Shown: positions 7,335 to 15,321 of the stretch, piece by piece
Layout: each line of letters begins with the position of its first letter
Numbering within the stretch: the first letter of the stretch is position 1
NCBI GenBank assembly: GCA_019637755.1
Contig: JAHBVC010000001.1
Location: forward strand, 620,001 to 684,000
Reading direction: 5' to 3'
Length of the DNA stretch: 64,000 nt
Source of the DNA: Anaerolineales bacterium
Lineage (GTDB): Bacteria; Chloroflexota; Anaerolineae; Anaerolineales; UBA11579
Made by a program: the position numbers and the translations under genes
The notes under the pieces: generated by a model
What the model was told of the DNA's origin: nothing
What the model saw: the letters and a program-made list of their open reading frames with translations, nothing else
Databases searched by the model: none

Positions 7335-8345
7335 ATGCCCGGCTCGCAAATCATCATTGAGAACATCTACAGTATCGCCCTGGAGCACAACGCGCTGAAC
7401 GACCCTGTAGAGCGGCGTGTGCCAGTGTATCTGCCGGCGGGCTACTCACCTGAGAGCAAGTATCCGGTGATCTACCTGCTGGCGGCCTTCGGCAACCGTG
7501 GGCTGAAGTTTCTCAATGATGATCTGTGGGAGGAGAACATCCAGCAGCGGCTGGACCGCCTGATCGCCTCTGGCGCGATGCGCCCCACCCTGGTGGTGAT
7601 GCCAGATGCCAGCACGCGCTATGGTGGCTCGCAATACCTAAACTCAGCCGCGCTGGGCGATTACGAGGACGCCATGCTGGAACTGGTGGGGGTGATCGAC
7701 CGTAAATATAGCACCCTGCCCGCCCGCGGCGCCCGCGCCGTGGTGGGCCACAGCTCCGGCGGCTACGGGGCGCTGCGCCTCGCCATGCGCCAGCCGGGCA
7801 CCTTTGGCCTGGCGGCGGCACACAGCGCCGATCTGGATTTTGAGCTGGCCTATCGCCCCGAGTTTGGCGGCCTGCTGCGCTATTACGAAAACGTGGGGCT
7901 GGCCGGGCTGCAAACGCTGCTGGCTGACCCGGCTACGGCGCTGCGCCAAGGGGCGCCGTATAGTGCACTCAGCCTGCTGGCCAGTGCCGCCGCCTACGCC
8001 CCGAATGCACACGCGCCGTTGGGCTTCGACCTACCGATCGATCTGCACACGGGCGCCTGGCGGCCCGAGATCTGGCAGCGCTGGCTGGCGCACGACCTGC
8101 TGCACATGCTGGCCGCGCAGGCTGGTGCGCAGCATGCTGAGGCGCTGCGCTCGCTGCACCTGCTGTACCTCGATTGCGGCAGGTACGATGAGTATAATTT
8201 GCTCTACGGTGCGCGCCAATTCAGCGGCCAGTTGCGCCAACAGGCGATTGCCTACCAATACGAAGAATACGAAGGCGGCCACCGCCATATGAAGCACCGC
8301 TACGATACATCCTTCACTGCAGTCTCTGCAGCATTCCAACTCTGA
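7335..8345 (+). CDS. Esterase D/antigen 85-like alpha/beta hydrolase
   Basis: A putative serine esterase of the esterase D/FrmB type. The nucleophile elbow is GHSSGG (in AVVGHSSGGYGALRLAMRQP, near residue 140); preceding segments YLPAGYSPESKYPVIYLLAA and MRPTLVVMPDAS fit the oxyanion and early strands. The Asp/His partners are likely LYLDCGRYDEYN and YEGGHRHMKHR near the C terminus. I take ATG 7335 (MPGSQIIIENIYS) because of the -10 box 7 nt upstream; 7296 and 7326 are in-frame alternatives. No signal peptide is seen, so it is cytoplasmic. The M20 peptidase follows 14 nt after, probably in the same transcript. Confidence 0.8.
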   Translation: MPGSQIIIENIYSIALEHNALNDPVERRVPVYLPAGYSPESKYPVIYLLAAFGNRGLKFLNDDLWEENIQQRLDRLIASGAMRPTLVVMPDASTRYGGSQYLNSAALGDYEDAMLELVGVIDRKYSTLPARGARAVVGHSSGGYGALRLAMRQPGTFGLAAAHSADLDFELAYRPEFGGLLRYYENVGLAGLQTLLADPATALRQGAPYSALSLLASAAAYAPNAHAPLGFDLPIDLHTGAWRPEIWQRWLAHDLLHMLAAQAGAQHAEALRSLHLLYLDCGRYDEYNLLYGARQFSGQLRQQAIAYQYEEYEGGHRHMKHRYDTSFTAVSAAFQL

Positions 8346-8359
8346 GAGGAATTCTCCCC

Positions 8360-9736
8360 ATGTCTGATCCGCGCAGCACCGCCCTTCAATACGCCAAAGA
8401 CCATCGCGCCCGCTTCCGCCAGGAACTGGCCGAGCTGGTGGCCATTCCCAGCGTCTCCGCCGACCCGCAATTCAAGCCCGATATCCAACGCGGTGCGGAA
8501 TGGCTGGCGAACAAGCTCAAGAGCCTGGGCATCGAGAACATTCAACTGCTCGATAACGGTGGCCATCCGCTGGTCTTCGGTGAGTGGAAGGGCGCTGGGC
8601 CGGACGCCAAGACCATGCTGGTCTACGGCCACTACGATGTGCAACCGGCCGACCCGCTGGAGCTGTGGGACACACCCCCCTTTGAAGCGATTGAAAAAGG
8701 CGAGCTGCTCTTCGGCCGTGGCACCTCGGACATGAAGGGCCAGGTGATCTCCAGCCTGGCGGCGATCGAAGCGGCGCTACACGCCGGCAGCCTGCCGGTC
8801 AACATCAAGTTCATGATCGAGGGCGAAGAGGAAACCGGCTCGCCGAGCATGGATAAATTCATCAAGAAGCATGCCGCCACCTTCGCGGCTGATTTTGCGC
8901 TCAACCCGGATGCCGGCATGCTCAGCCCCACCCAGCCCACCATTACCTACGGGCTGCGCGGCATGGCCTATTTTGAGCTGCACATCACCGGCCCGGCGCT
9001 GGATCTGCATTCCGGCTTCTTTGGCGGCACGATCCGCAACCCGGCCAATGAGCTGGCGCGCGTGCTGGGCAGCATGCAAGACAGCCAGGGCCGCGTGACG
9101 GTGCCGGGCTTCTACGACAAGGTGCGCACGCTTTCGGTGGAGGAACGCGAGGACTTCCGCCGCCTGCCGCAGAACGATGAGTTCTATCTCAAACAGTCTG
9201 GCTCCAAGGCCCTGTGGGGCGACAAAGACTTCAGCGCCTACGAGCGTGCCACGGCCCAGCCCACGCTGGATGTGAACGGCCTGCTCTCTGGCTACACCGG
9301 CGAAGGCCCCAAGACGGTGCTGCCCGCCAAAGCGATGGCCAAGTTCTCTTGCCGACTGGTGCCTGACCAAGACCCGTTCGAGATCGAAGCGTTGATGCGC
9401 ACGTACATTGAGAAGACGATCGACCCCGGCGTGAGTTGGGAGCTCAAGCTGATCTCCGACGCGGTGCCCTCCATCTCCGAGCGCGACTCGGCCGCGGTGC
9501 AAGCCATGGCCAAGGCGCAAGAGACGGTGTGGGGCGTGAAGCCCATCTTCCGCCGCGAGGGCGGCAGCGTGCCGGTGGTGGGCCACCTGCAGGGCCAACT
9601 GGGCATCGAGTCGATCAACGTGGGCTGCGGCCTGCCGGATGATCAGTTGCACTCGCCCAACGAACGGATGCACTTGCCCAGTTGGGAGAAGCAGATCGAT
9701 TCGTTGATCCACTTTATTTACAACCTGGCTGACTAA
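8360..9736 (+). CDS. M20-family metallopeptidase (dipeptidase)
   Basis: A 458-residue zinc dipeptidase/carboxypeptidase-like enzyme. Metal ligands are visible in VYGHYDVQP (His, then Asp, near residue 95), FGRGTSDMKG (Asp, near 128), MIEGEEETGSP (the catalytic Glu and metal Glu, near 157), LNPDAGM (near 190) and the C-terminal HSPNERMH. The dimerisation domain lies between about 200 and 330. GAGG upstream of the ATG is a fair ribosome site. It ends one base into the start of the next gene (TAATG). Relatives cleave dipeptides such as beta-Ala-His or Cys-Gly; the actual substrate is unknown. Confidence 0.92.
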   Translation: MSDPRSTALQYAKDHRARFRQELAELVAIPSVSADPQFKPDIQRGAEWLANKLKSLGIENIQLLDNGGHPLVFGEWKGAGPDAKTMLVYGHYDVQPADPLELWDTPPFEAIEKGELLFGRGTSDMKGQVISSLAAIEAALHAGSLPVNIKFMIEGEEETGSPSMDKFIKKHAATFAADFALNPDAGMLSPTQPTITYGLRGMAYFELHITGPALDLHSGFFGGTIRNPANELARVLGSMQDSQGRVTVPGFYDKVRTLSVEEREDFRRLPQNDEFYLKQSGSKALWGDKDFSAYERATAQPTLDVNGLLSGYTGEGPKTVLPAKAMAKFSCRLVPDQDPFEIEALMRTYIEKTIDPGVSWELKLISDAVPSISERDSAAVQAMAKAQETVWGVKPIFRREGGSVPVVGHLQGQLGIESINVGCGLPDDQLHSPNERMHLPSWEKQIDSLIHFIYNLAD

Positions 9737-10722
9737 TGCTCAGCCTTCACAAACCGAAGGCTGAGCGTGGCATTCACGCTGTGAATGCCAATGGCTCTGG
9801 GCCTAAACCCCTGTATGGCGGGCAGGCTGTTATCGAAGGCGTGATGATGCGCGGGCCGCGCTTCATGGCGGTGGCGATGCGTGACCCCAAGGGCAAGATC
9901 GTGCTGCACAGCGAAGCGCTCAGCCCGATCTACACCAGCCGCTGGGCCAAAGTACCCTTCCTGCGTGGCCTGCTGCTGTTGTGGGATGCGTTGGGGCTGG
10001 GCAGCCGCGTGCTGGGGCTCTCGGCCAATGTGCAAGCTGAGACGGAAGACGAAACCCTGGAGGGCACGCCGCTGCTGCTCACCATGCTGGCCTCGTTTGG
10101 TATGGCGATCGGCCTGTTCTTCGTGCTGCCCGCCGGGTTGGCCCACCTGGTGGAGCGTTACTTCACGCTCAGCCCGCTGGCCGGCAACCTGCTCGAAGGC
10201 GTGCTACGCCTGGCGATCTTGCTGGGCTATCTGTGGGCCGTGGGCCGCATGGAGGAGATCCGCCGCGTGTTCGGCTATCACGGTGCGGAGCACAAGACCA
10301 TCCATGCGTATGAAGCCGGCTTGAAACTGACCCCTAAGACTGTGGACAAATTCCCGCTGGAGCATCCGCGCTGTGGCACCGCGTTCTTGCTGACCGTGAT
10401 CGTGCTCTCGATCCTGGTGTTCACGCTGATCGGCCCGCTGCCGCTGCTGCTGCGCCTGCTGCTGCGCGTGCTGCTGATCCCGGTGCTGGCGGGCGTGGCC
10501 TACGAATATCTGCGCTTCACGGCCGCCAACATGCGCAACCCGCTGGTGCGCGTGCTGGTGGCGCCGAATCTGGCGCTGCAGCGCCTGACCACGCGCCCAC
10601 CGGATGCCAAGATGCTCGAAGTGGGCATTGCTGCTTTCAATGAAATGTTGCGCCTGGAGACGAGCAAGACGGCCAAGCCGAAGGCGTTGAAGCTTAAGCC
10701 TGCGAAAGCAGCCAAACGCTAA
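9736..10722 (+). CDS. DUF1385 / YqhQ-like integral membrane protein
   Basis: A 328-residue membrane protein of the YqhQ family. The family hallmark GGQAVIEGVMMRGPRFMAVA is at residues about 30-50, followed by a conserved WAKVPFLRGLLLLWDAL segment and four to five hydrophobic spans (about 115-140, 150-170, 220-265). YHGAEHKTIHAYE near 185 and HPRCGTAFLL near 215 are the other family motifs and may bind metal. Function is unknown. The ATG overlaps the M20 stop by 1 nt, so the two are translationally coupled. The C terminus is Lys/Ala rich (KTAKPKALKLKPAKAAKR). Confidence 0.9.
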   Translation: MLSLHKPKAERGIHAVNANGSGPKPLYGGQAVIEGVMMRGPRFMAVAMRDPKGKIVLHSEALSPIYTSRWAKVPFLRGLLLLWDALGLGSRVLGLSANVQAETEDETLEGTPLLLTMLASFGMAIGLFFVLPAGLAHLVERYFTLSPLAGNLLEGVLRLAILLGYLWAVGRMEEIRRVFGYHGAEHKTIHAYEAGLKLTPKTVDKFPLEHPRCGTAFLLTVIVLSILVFTLIGPLPLLLRLLLRVLLIPVLAGVAYEYLRFTAANMRNPLVRVLVAPNLALQRLTTRPPDAKMLEVGIAAFNEMLRLETSKTAKPKALKLKPAKAAKR

Positions 10723-10789
10723 GCCAATAGGCACTGCGTTCAATGACAATCCTTTGATGCGTTAATCAAACTAATCGATACTAATCACA

Positions 10790-10829
10790 ATTGCTTCGTC
10801 AGCGTTGTGCGCAACGCTGACGAAGCAAT
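10790..10829. repeat. 18-bp perfect hairpin element
   Basis: Perfect 18-bp inverted repeat starting ATTGCTTCGTCAGC with a TGCG loop. The ATTGCTTCGT...CGAAGCAAT edges match other elements at 51413 and 63931, so this is a dispersed palindromic element rather than a single terminator. It lies downstream of the YqhQ-like gene. Confidence 0.85.
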
Positions 10830-10902
10830 CTACCCGATCCAGCACGCGGATTTCCTTTGATTAACTGATTAAGAGATTGCTGCTTGTTCGCCGGCTACTC
10901 GA

Positions 10903-10908
10903 TACAAT
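10903..10908 (+). promoter_or_regulatory. -10 box of the NAGPA-like gene (leaderless start)
   Basis: TACAAT ends 7 nt before ATG 10916; no ribosome site lies between. Confidence 0.55.
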
Positions 10909-10915
10909 CGAGCAC

Positions 10916-11803
10916 ATGAAACCCAAGACCCCATCCGCGGCGCGCCGCGCCCTGTTAGTGCTGCTGGCACTGACCCTGGCCAGCGTGGCCTGTGATTTTG
11001 GCCGCTTCAATCCTGTAGGGATCGGCCGCAGCCAGCCAGACTATGAGACACGCGAGCTCTTCCCTGGCGCTGAGTACATGCGCGTGGTGCGCCAAACCCC
11101 GCGCCCGCTGGTCTTCCATGTGGTCAAGATCGATCTAATGAATGGCATTCGCTCGTTTGTCACCGAAGGCAACCCGGATGCGGCCCGCCCGCTAGGGGCG
11201 CGTACCACCTCGAGCTTCCTGCAACAAAATAATTTGCTATTGGCAATCAACGGCGATGGCTTCACGCCCTGGTTCGATCTGGGCCCATTCGGCTCCGAGC
11301 CCGACCCCGGCGACCGGGTAACCCCGCTGGGCTATGCTGCTTCGCGCAGCATCGTGTACTCCGCAGCTGCGCGTGCCCATCCGATCCTGTATCTGTACGA
11401 GGATGGCGCCGCGGACATCAACGTGTTGGAGAACAAGCTCTACAACGCCATCTCCGGCTTCCGCTTGCTGGTTTGGCATCAAGAGCCAGTGGATGGATTG
11501 AAATCCAGCGAACCGGAACCGCGCACCGCTATCGGCTTGAACCAGTTTGGAACCGAAATGGTCATCATCGTGGTGGACGGGCGCATGCCGGGCTATAGCG
11601 AGGGCGTGACCGAGAAAGAGCTGGCCGGCCTGATGATGGAGCAGAACGTGTACAACGCCATGAACATGGATGGCGGTGGCTCCAGCACTCTGGTGATCCG
11701 CGGCGAAGATGGCCAGCCCGAATTTCTGAATACGCCGATCCACAATGGCGTGCCAGGGCGTGAACGCCCGGTGGCCAACCACCTCGGCTTTTATTTTCCG
11801 TAG
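10916..11803 (+). CDS. Phosphodiester glycosidase (NAGPA/DUF2233) family lipoprotein
   Basis: A secreted 295-residue protein with a lipoprotein-like signal (ALLVLLALTLASVACDFG, Cys near residue 26). The mature part follows the NAGPA fold: FHVVKIDLMNGIRSFVTEG, LLAINGDGFTPW, the ISGFRLLVW segment, RTAIGLNQFGTEMVIIVVDG (near 205) and NAMNMDGGGSSTLVI (near 250), the last being the family's most conserved motif. Members cleave GlcNAc-1-phosphodiesters in eukaryotes; bacterial ones act on wall polymers. I chose ATG 10916 over 10877 because the -10 box lies inside the longer frame. Confidence 0.85.
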   Translation: MKPKTPSAARRALLVLLALTLASVACDFGRFNPVGIGRSQPDYETRELFPGAEYMRVVRQTPRPLVFHVVKIDLMNGIRSFVTEGNPDAARPLGARTTSSFLQQNNLLLAINGDGFTPWFDLGPFGSEPDPGDRVTPLGYAASRSIVYSAAARAHPILYLYEDGAADINVLENKLYNAISGFRLLVWHQEPVDGLKSSEPEPRTAIGLNQFGTEMVIIVVDGRMPGYSEGVTEKELAGLMMEQNVYNAMNMDGGGSSTLVIRGEDGQPEFLNTPIHNGVPGRERPVANHLGFYFP

Positions 11804-11808
11804 GCCAG

Positions 11809-11814
11809 TACAAT
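11809..11814 (+). promoter_or_regulatory. -10 box of the lipoate ligase gene (leaderless start)
   Basis: TACAAT ends 7 nt before ATG 11822, a twin of the arrangement at 10903. Confidence 0.55.
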
Positions 11815-11821
11815 CCCGCAC

Positions 11822-12658
11822 ATGAGTTCTTTGCTACCGCGCGCCCAGTGGCGCCTGCTGCGCCATGCACCCGCCAGTGGAACGCGCAACATGGCGGTGG
11901 ATGATGCCATCCTGGAGTTGGCACGCAAGGGCGCAGCCCCGCCCACGCTGCGCCTATACGACTGGGCGCCGGGCACGCTGACGCTGGGCCTGGGCCAACC
12001 GCTAGCCGATGTGGATACGGCGCGCCTGGCAGCGCACGGCTGGGGCATGGTACGCCGCCCCACGGGTGGCCGCGCCATCCTGCATATCGATGAGCTGACC
12101 TATTCGGTGATCGGCGCCAACGACGAGCCGCGCCTGGCGGGCGGTGTGCTGGAGAGCTACCGGCGCATTTCGGGCGCGCTGATGCGCTCGCTGGCTGTGC
12201 TGGGCCTGGCGGTGCAGCAGCAGCCACAGCATCTGCTGCCAGCGGGCAGCGGCGACGCCGGCCCGGTATGTTTTGAAGTGCCCTCGGATTACGAGATCAC
12301 CCTGGGCGGCAAGAAGCTCATCGGCAGCGCGCAGGCACGCCGCAAAGGCGGCGTGCTGCAGCACGGCAGCCTGCCGCTGTATGGCGACATTGCGCGCATC
12401 ACCGAGGCGTTGGTGTATGCCAGCGAGGCCGAGCGCGAGGAGAGTGCCGCCCGCGTGCGCCAGCGCGCCGCCACGGCCGAAGAGGGCCTGGGGCGCGTGC
12501 CAAGCTATGCCGAGGCGGCGGCAGCCTTCATGCAAGGTTTTGCAGAAGAGCTGAATATTGAGTTGGTGGAAGGCGAGCTTAGCGCTGAGGAAGAGGCGGC
12601 CGCCGCCGAATGGGAAGCGCAGCGTTATGCGAGCGCGGCGTGGATGGAACGGGCATAA
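11822..12658 (+). CDS. Lipoate/octanoate protein ligase (LipM/LplA-like)
   Basis: A 278-residue member of the biotin/lipoate A/B ligase family that attaches octanoate or lipoate to carrier proteins such as GcvH. Visible landmarks: GTRNMAVDDAILE (N-terminal), WGMVRRPTGGRAILHIDELT (residues about 78-97, substrate-binding RRxTGGRAVxH), and CFEVPSDYEITLGGKKLIGS (about 151-170) with the Cys that serves as acyl acceptor in LipM-type octanoyltransferases and the GxKxxGSAQ motif. This favours LipM-like amidotransfer over ATP-dependent LplA. The 3' end of the gene is partly repeated 150 bp downstream. GcvH, its likely client, is at 31114. Confidence 0.85.
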   Translation: MSSLLPRAQWRLLRHAPASGTRNMAVDDAILELARKGAAPPTLRLYDWAPGTLTLGLGQPLADVDTARLAAHGWGMVRRPTGGRAILHIDELTYSVIGANDEPRLAGGVLESYRRISGALMRSLAVLGLAVQQQPQHLLPAGSGDAGPVCFEVPSDYEITLGGKKLIGSAQARRKGGVLQHGSLPLYGDIARITEALVYASEAEREESAARVRQRAATAEEGLGRVPSYAEAAAAFMQGFAEELNIELVEGELSAEEEAAAAEWEAQRYASAAWMERA

Positions 12659-12807
12659 GCGCGAGTAATCCGCCATTAACACAGAACAGAATAGTTTGAA
12701 ACAGGCGCACAACGGATTCCTCCCTCGCTGCGCTCGGTTCGGAATGACAAGAATTGTGAATGGGAAGTGCAGCAGTACGCGAGCGCGGCGTGGGTGGAAC
12801 GGGCGTA
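12608..12807. repeat. 50-bp direct duplication of the lipoate-ligase 3' end flanking an inserted repeat
   Basis: Bases 12608-12657 (end of the ligase gene including its stop) recur at 12758-12807, exactly 150 bp on, with about six substitutions. Between them is a palindromic element containing CGGATTCCTCCCTCGCTGCG and GGTTCGGAATGACAAG, the dispersed family that also makes up the array at 62905. The second copy still reads in the same phase but has no start. Confidence 0.85.
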
Positions 12808-12886
12808 ACTCATCCCCTAGTCAGTTAATCACAAGCAATCAAATATCTCAACTGATTAAATAATTAACCGATTAATGGATTTTGTT

Positions 12887-13552
12887 TTACTCAAAAATCA
12901 CTTCTGGAAAACCCAACTGTAAGAAAAAGCGATATAGGAAATTCTCAGCGTTGACCTGGGCCTGGGCAAGGATGCCGTCCGCCAGGGCGGCGGCTTCGAT
13001 CTCGTCTTCGGCGGCCTGGCGCGCTACCGTCTCCAGATTCTGGTCGCCACGGGTGAGCACGCCCTGCTCGCGATCGTAGACGTAGGACTTGTCATTCTCC
13101 AGCGTGGCCACGAAGATCTCGGCGGGCGGCAGGGTGACATACAGCACGCCGCCTTCCACGCGCATATCTTCGGGCTGCAACTTCTGCAGGTCTACGCCGG
13201 CGATGACGGTGCCGTGAGCGACGAATAGGATACGGTCGCCCACCAGGAAGCCGAACAGGCCCTGGCGCGTTTCGGCGCTAATGATCTTCTCCACCGAGTA
13301 CTGGATGGTTTCGAGGCGCGCCATGCTGCGCACCTCGTGCACGATGGTGACGGGGTCGGGGATCACCGTGGGGGTGGGATGCAACACATTGGCGACCTGG
13401 GTGCTGACCGACTCAGACAGTTGCTGCACCGGGTTGAGGCTGGCGGCGGCGGTATCACGCACCAAGCCGAGGACCTGGAGCATGCCCCAGCCCACAATTC
13501 CAACCAGCACCAGCGAAGCGACCACAGGGAGCCATGCGCGTAGTTTTTGCAT
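12887..13552 (-). CDS. DUF4230 domain membrane-anchored protein
   Basis: A 221-residue protein with one N-terminal membrane span (VVASLVLVGIVGWGMLQVLG, residues about 8-28) and an external DUF4230 domain. Domain features include TIVHEVRSMARLETIQYSVE, LLFVAHGTVIAGVDL-type strands (ILFVAHGTVIAGVDLQKL), and LPPAEIFVATLENDKSYVYD. Function is unknown. The start is ATG 13552 (MQKLRAWLP): a TATAAT lies 9 nt upstream, whereas the longer frame to 13600 would run through that promoter. It is a single-gene unit between two repeat tracts. Confidence 0.85.
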   Translation of the reverse strand: MQKLRAWLPVVASLVLVGIVGWGMLQVLGLVRDTAAASLNPVQQLSESVSTQVANVLHPTPTVIPDPVTIVHEVRSMARLETIQYSVEKIISAETRQGLFGFLVGDRILFVAHGTVIAGVDLQKLQPEDMRVEGGVLYVTLPPAEIFVATLENDKSYVYDREQGVLTRGDQNLETVARQAAEDEIEAAALADGILAQAQVNAENFLYRFFLQLGFPEVIFE

Positions 13553-13561
13553 AGTGGCTTG

Positions 13562-13567
13562 ATTATA
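13562..13567 (-). promoter_or_regulatory. -10 box of the DUF4230 gene (leaderless or near-leaderless)
   Basis: Consensus TATAAT on the minus strand, 9 nt before ATG 13552. Confidence 0.6.
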
Positions 13568-13624
13568 TAATGCGCGTGGGAAAAATTCGTTGCGTTTCAA
13601 TTGCGGTGATTTTGCTACAGGTCA

Positions 13625-13687
13625 AGTATCGAGTAACAATCAAAAGCAATCGATTAATCGATTGCTTTTTGATTGTTACTCGATACT
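13625..13687. repeat. Long imperfect palindrome (about 31-bp arms)
   Basis: AGTATCGAGTAACAATCAAA reads out to a centre at ATCGATTAATCGAT and back again, with a single-base length difference between arms. It lies downstream of the minus-strand gene at 13693 and upstream of DUF4230, so it may serve as a terminator or insulator. It shares its core with the palindromes at 4280, 17187 and 48877. Confidence 0.85.
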
Positions 13688-13692
13688 ATTAT

Positions 13693-14148
13693 CTAACGCC
13701 GCGTCGTCTTTTTACGCGCCGCTTTCTTGGGCGCTGCCTTCTTAGGCGCGGCACGCTTGGCGGGCATCTTGCGTACGGGTACAGGCCGGGTCTCTGGCGT
13801 GGTCAGGCCGGCGATCAGCACCAGCAGGAAGCCACCCGCGGCGACCCAGGTGCCGTAGCGCACGGCGGTGTCGGCGTTGCCGTCTTGCACTACCATGAGG
13901 GCGGCGACCGCCAGGGCCGCGAGGCCCAGGCCGCCCAAGCCGATCTGGGCGTTGCGCGAAACGTAAAACACCGCCATGGCGGCGGCCACGACGGCGACCA
14001 GGACCAGAATCTTGTGCAACTCGGCGCCATCCAGCTTGAACAAGCCGGGGCCAGTGATGTCACCCGAACCGCAACTGGCCAAGGGCAAGACCAGCAAGGC
14101 AAACAAAGCGATTAATGCACCGATGCGTGAGAGTGTTGATTTCTGCAT
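13693..14148 (-). CDS. Small membrane protein with histone H1-like basic tail
   Basis: A 151-residue protein of unknown function. The N terminus looks like a signal/lipobox (ALIALFALLVLPLASCGSG), followed by two to three hydrophobic spans (about 48-65, 72-88, 100-118). The last 35 residues are a Lys/Ala/Pro tail (KMPAKRAAPKKAAPKKAARK), resembling bacterial histone H1-like repeats. A basic tail behind a membrane span on the cytoplasmic side could bind DNA or acidic lipids. A similar tail ends the SET-domain protein at 19263. No homologous family is recognised by eye. Confidence 0.65.
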   Translation of the reverse strand: MQKSTLSRIGALIALFALLVLPLASCGSGDITGPGLFKLDGAELHKILVLVAVVAAAMAVFYVSRNAQIGLGGLGLAALAVAALMVVQDGNADTAVRYGTWVAAGGFLLVLIAGLTTPETRPVPVRKMPAKRAAPKKAAPKKAARKKTTRR

Positions 14149-14198
14149 AAGGCCTCCTCGTTAAGTTCGCTAACGAATTTATTGGAGATGTGTGCCGC

Positions 14199-14836
14199 AG
14201 TTTGTGAGCGTGAGTTTAATGCGCGAGAGCGTTGTGGGCGCATTTTGAAATGCGCGTCAAGTAGAAGATGTGCCAGTAGGGATCCTTCGCTGGTGCGGGT
14301 TCGGCGTTCGGGTGGTGAACTCAGCACCCGCTCAGGATGACACGAGGATTGGGTATTTGTGACTGCGAGCTTGGCGCACGATAGGTCTGTTGGCGCAGTT
14401 TGAAATGCGCGCCGCATAGAAGATATGCCACCAAGGATCCTTCGCTGGTACGGGTTCGGCGTTCGGATGGTGAACTCAGTGCCCGCTCAGGATGACACGG
14501 GGATTGGGTATTTGTGGGTGCGAGCCTGGTACACGATAGGTCTGTTGGCGCGGTTTGAAATGCGCGCCGCATAGAAGATATGCCCGCGAGAATCCTTCGC
14601 TGGTGCGGGTTCGGCGTTCGGGTGGTGAACTCAGCACCCGCTCAGGATGACACGAGGATTGGGTATTTGTGGGTGCGGGCCTGGTGCATGATAGGTCTGT
14701 TGGCACGGTTTGAAATGCGCGCCGCATAGAAGATATGCCCGCGAGGATCCTTCGCTGGGGTGGGTTCGGCGTTCGGGTGGTGAACTCAGCACCCGCTCAG
14801 GATGACACAGTGGCGCCCTCCGTTTGCGGTCGCAGC
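14199..14836. repeat. Four-unit tandem array (about 155 bp per unit) next to a RAYT gene
   Basis: Units begin near 14228, 14383, 14538 and 14693; the phrase GTTTGAAATGCGCGCCGCAT recurs at a 155-bp period. Each unit contains a GGATCCTTCGCTGG ... CTCAGGATGACAC palindromic core of the dispersed repeat family and a degenerate copy of the 3' end of the adjacent transposase gene. The clearest copy is TAATGCGCGAGAGCGTTGTG at 14217, matching 14838-14857 with one difference. Reading frames of about 83 codons in the minus strand repeat with the units and are not genes. Unit-to-unit identity is high, so the expansion is recent. No CRISPR-like spacers. Confidence 0.9.
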
Positions 14837-15316
14837 TTAATGCGGGAGAGCGTTGTGTAGGATATAAAATCGCATTTGTTCAAGCTCAACCTCATCTCGT
14901 ATTACGCGTTCATAGTAATTACGTTGCCATACAATCAACGCAGGAGCACTTTGTAGTTCTCTGATTTGCTTAGTTACTGCAGCTTTATATGAGCGCACAA
15001 TTGCACCGAGAGAGCCTGGCGTGACTTGCAATCCATCTTGCCGTAGGGGCGCAGCATGCTGTGGCTTGATAAACAGGATGCCATGCATATGATTTGGCAT
15101 CACTATGAACTGATCGATAATCACCTGTGGAAAGTGTGTTGGAATCGCTTGCCAGCAACTTTTTGCAATCTCTCCGAATGCAGAGAGGCTTACTTTTTGA
15201 TCAATGATGCGGCCAAATAGATTGGCCTGCTTGTGTGTAGATATCGTCACAAAATAGCCACCCGCTGACGCGTAGTCATACTCTGGCAAGCGGATTGACC
15301 TTCGCCCCCTATTCAC
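14837..15316 (-). CDS. REP-associated tyrosine transposase (RAYT, IS200/IS605 Y1 family)
   Basis: A 159-residue single-strand DNA endonuclease of the Y1 (HUH) class. The N-terminal YDYASAGGYFVTISTH and the HUH motif VMPNHMHGILFI (near residue 73) supply the metal-binding His-x-His, and WQRNYYERVIRDE (near 128) carries the catalytic tyrosine. RAYTs process palindromic REP-like repeats; a four-unit array lies directly downstream. The C terminus (YILHNALPH, stop) is shorter than the usual YIxxNPxxW ending and its codons match the array. Start GTG 15316, 5 nt after the acyl-CoA dehydrogenase stop. Confidence 0.88.
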   Translation of the reverse strand: MNRGRRSIRLPEYDYASAGGYFVTISTHKQANLFGRIIDQKVSLSAFGEIAKSCWQAIPTHFPQVIIDQFIVMPNHMHGILFIKPQHAAPLRQDGLQVTPGSLGAIVRSYKAAVTKQIRELQSAPALIVWQRNYYERVIRDEVELEQMRFYILHNALPH

Positions 15317-15321
15317 ACGTT

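Noticed and set aside
8777-9712. Minus-strand open frame of 311 codons opposite the M20 peptidase
   Set aside because: Antisense shadow of a clear zinc peptidase gene; no motif or promoter.
14112-14727. Three similar minus-strand frames starting MRRAFQT
   Set aside because: They recur every 155 bp because they are read from the tandem repeat units; no ribosome sites and no family.
14199-14836. CRISPR array
   Set aside because: Repeat units abut without spacers; the neighbour is a RAYT, not cas genes.
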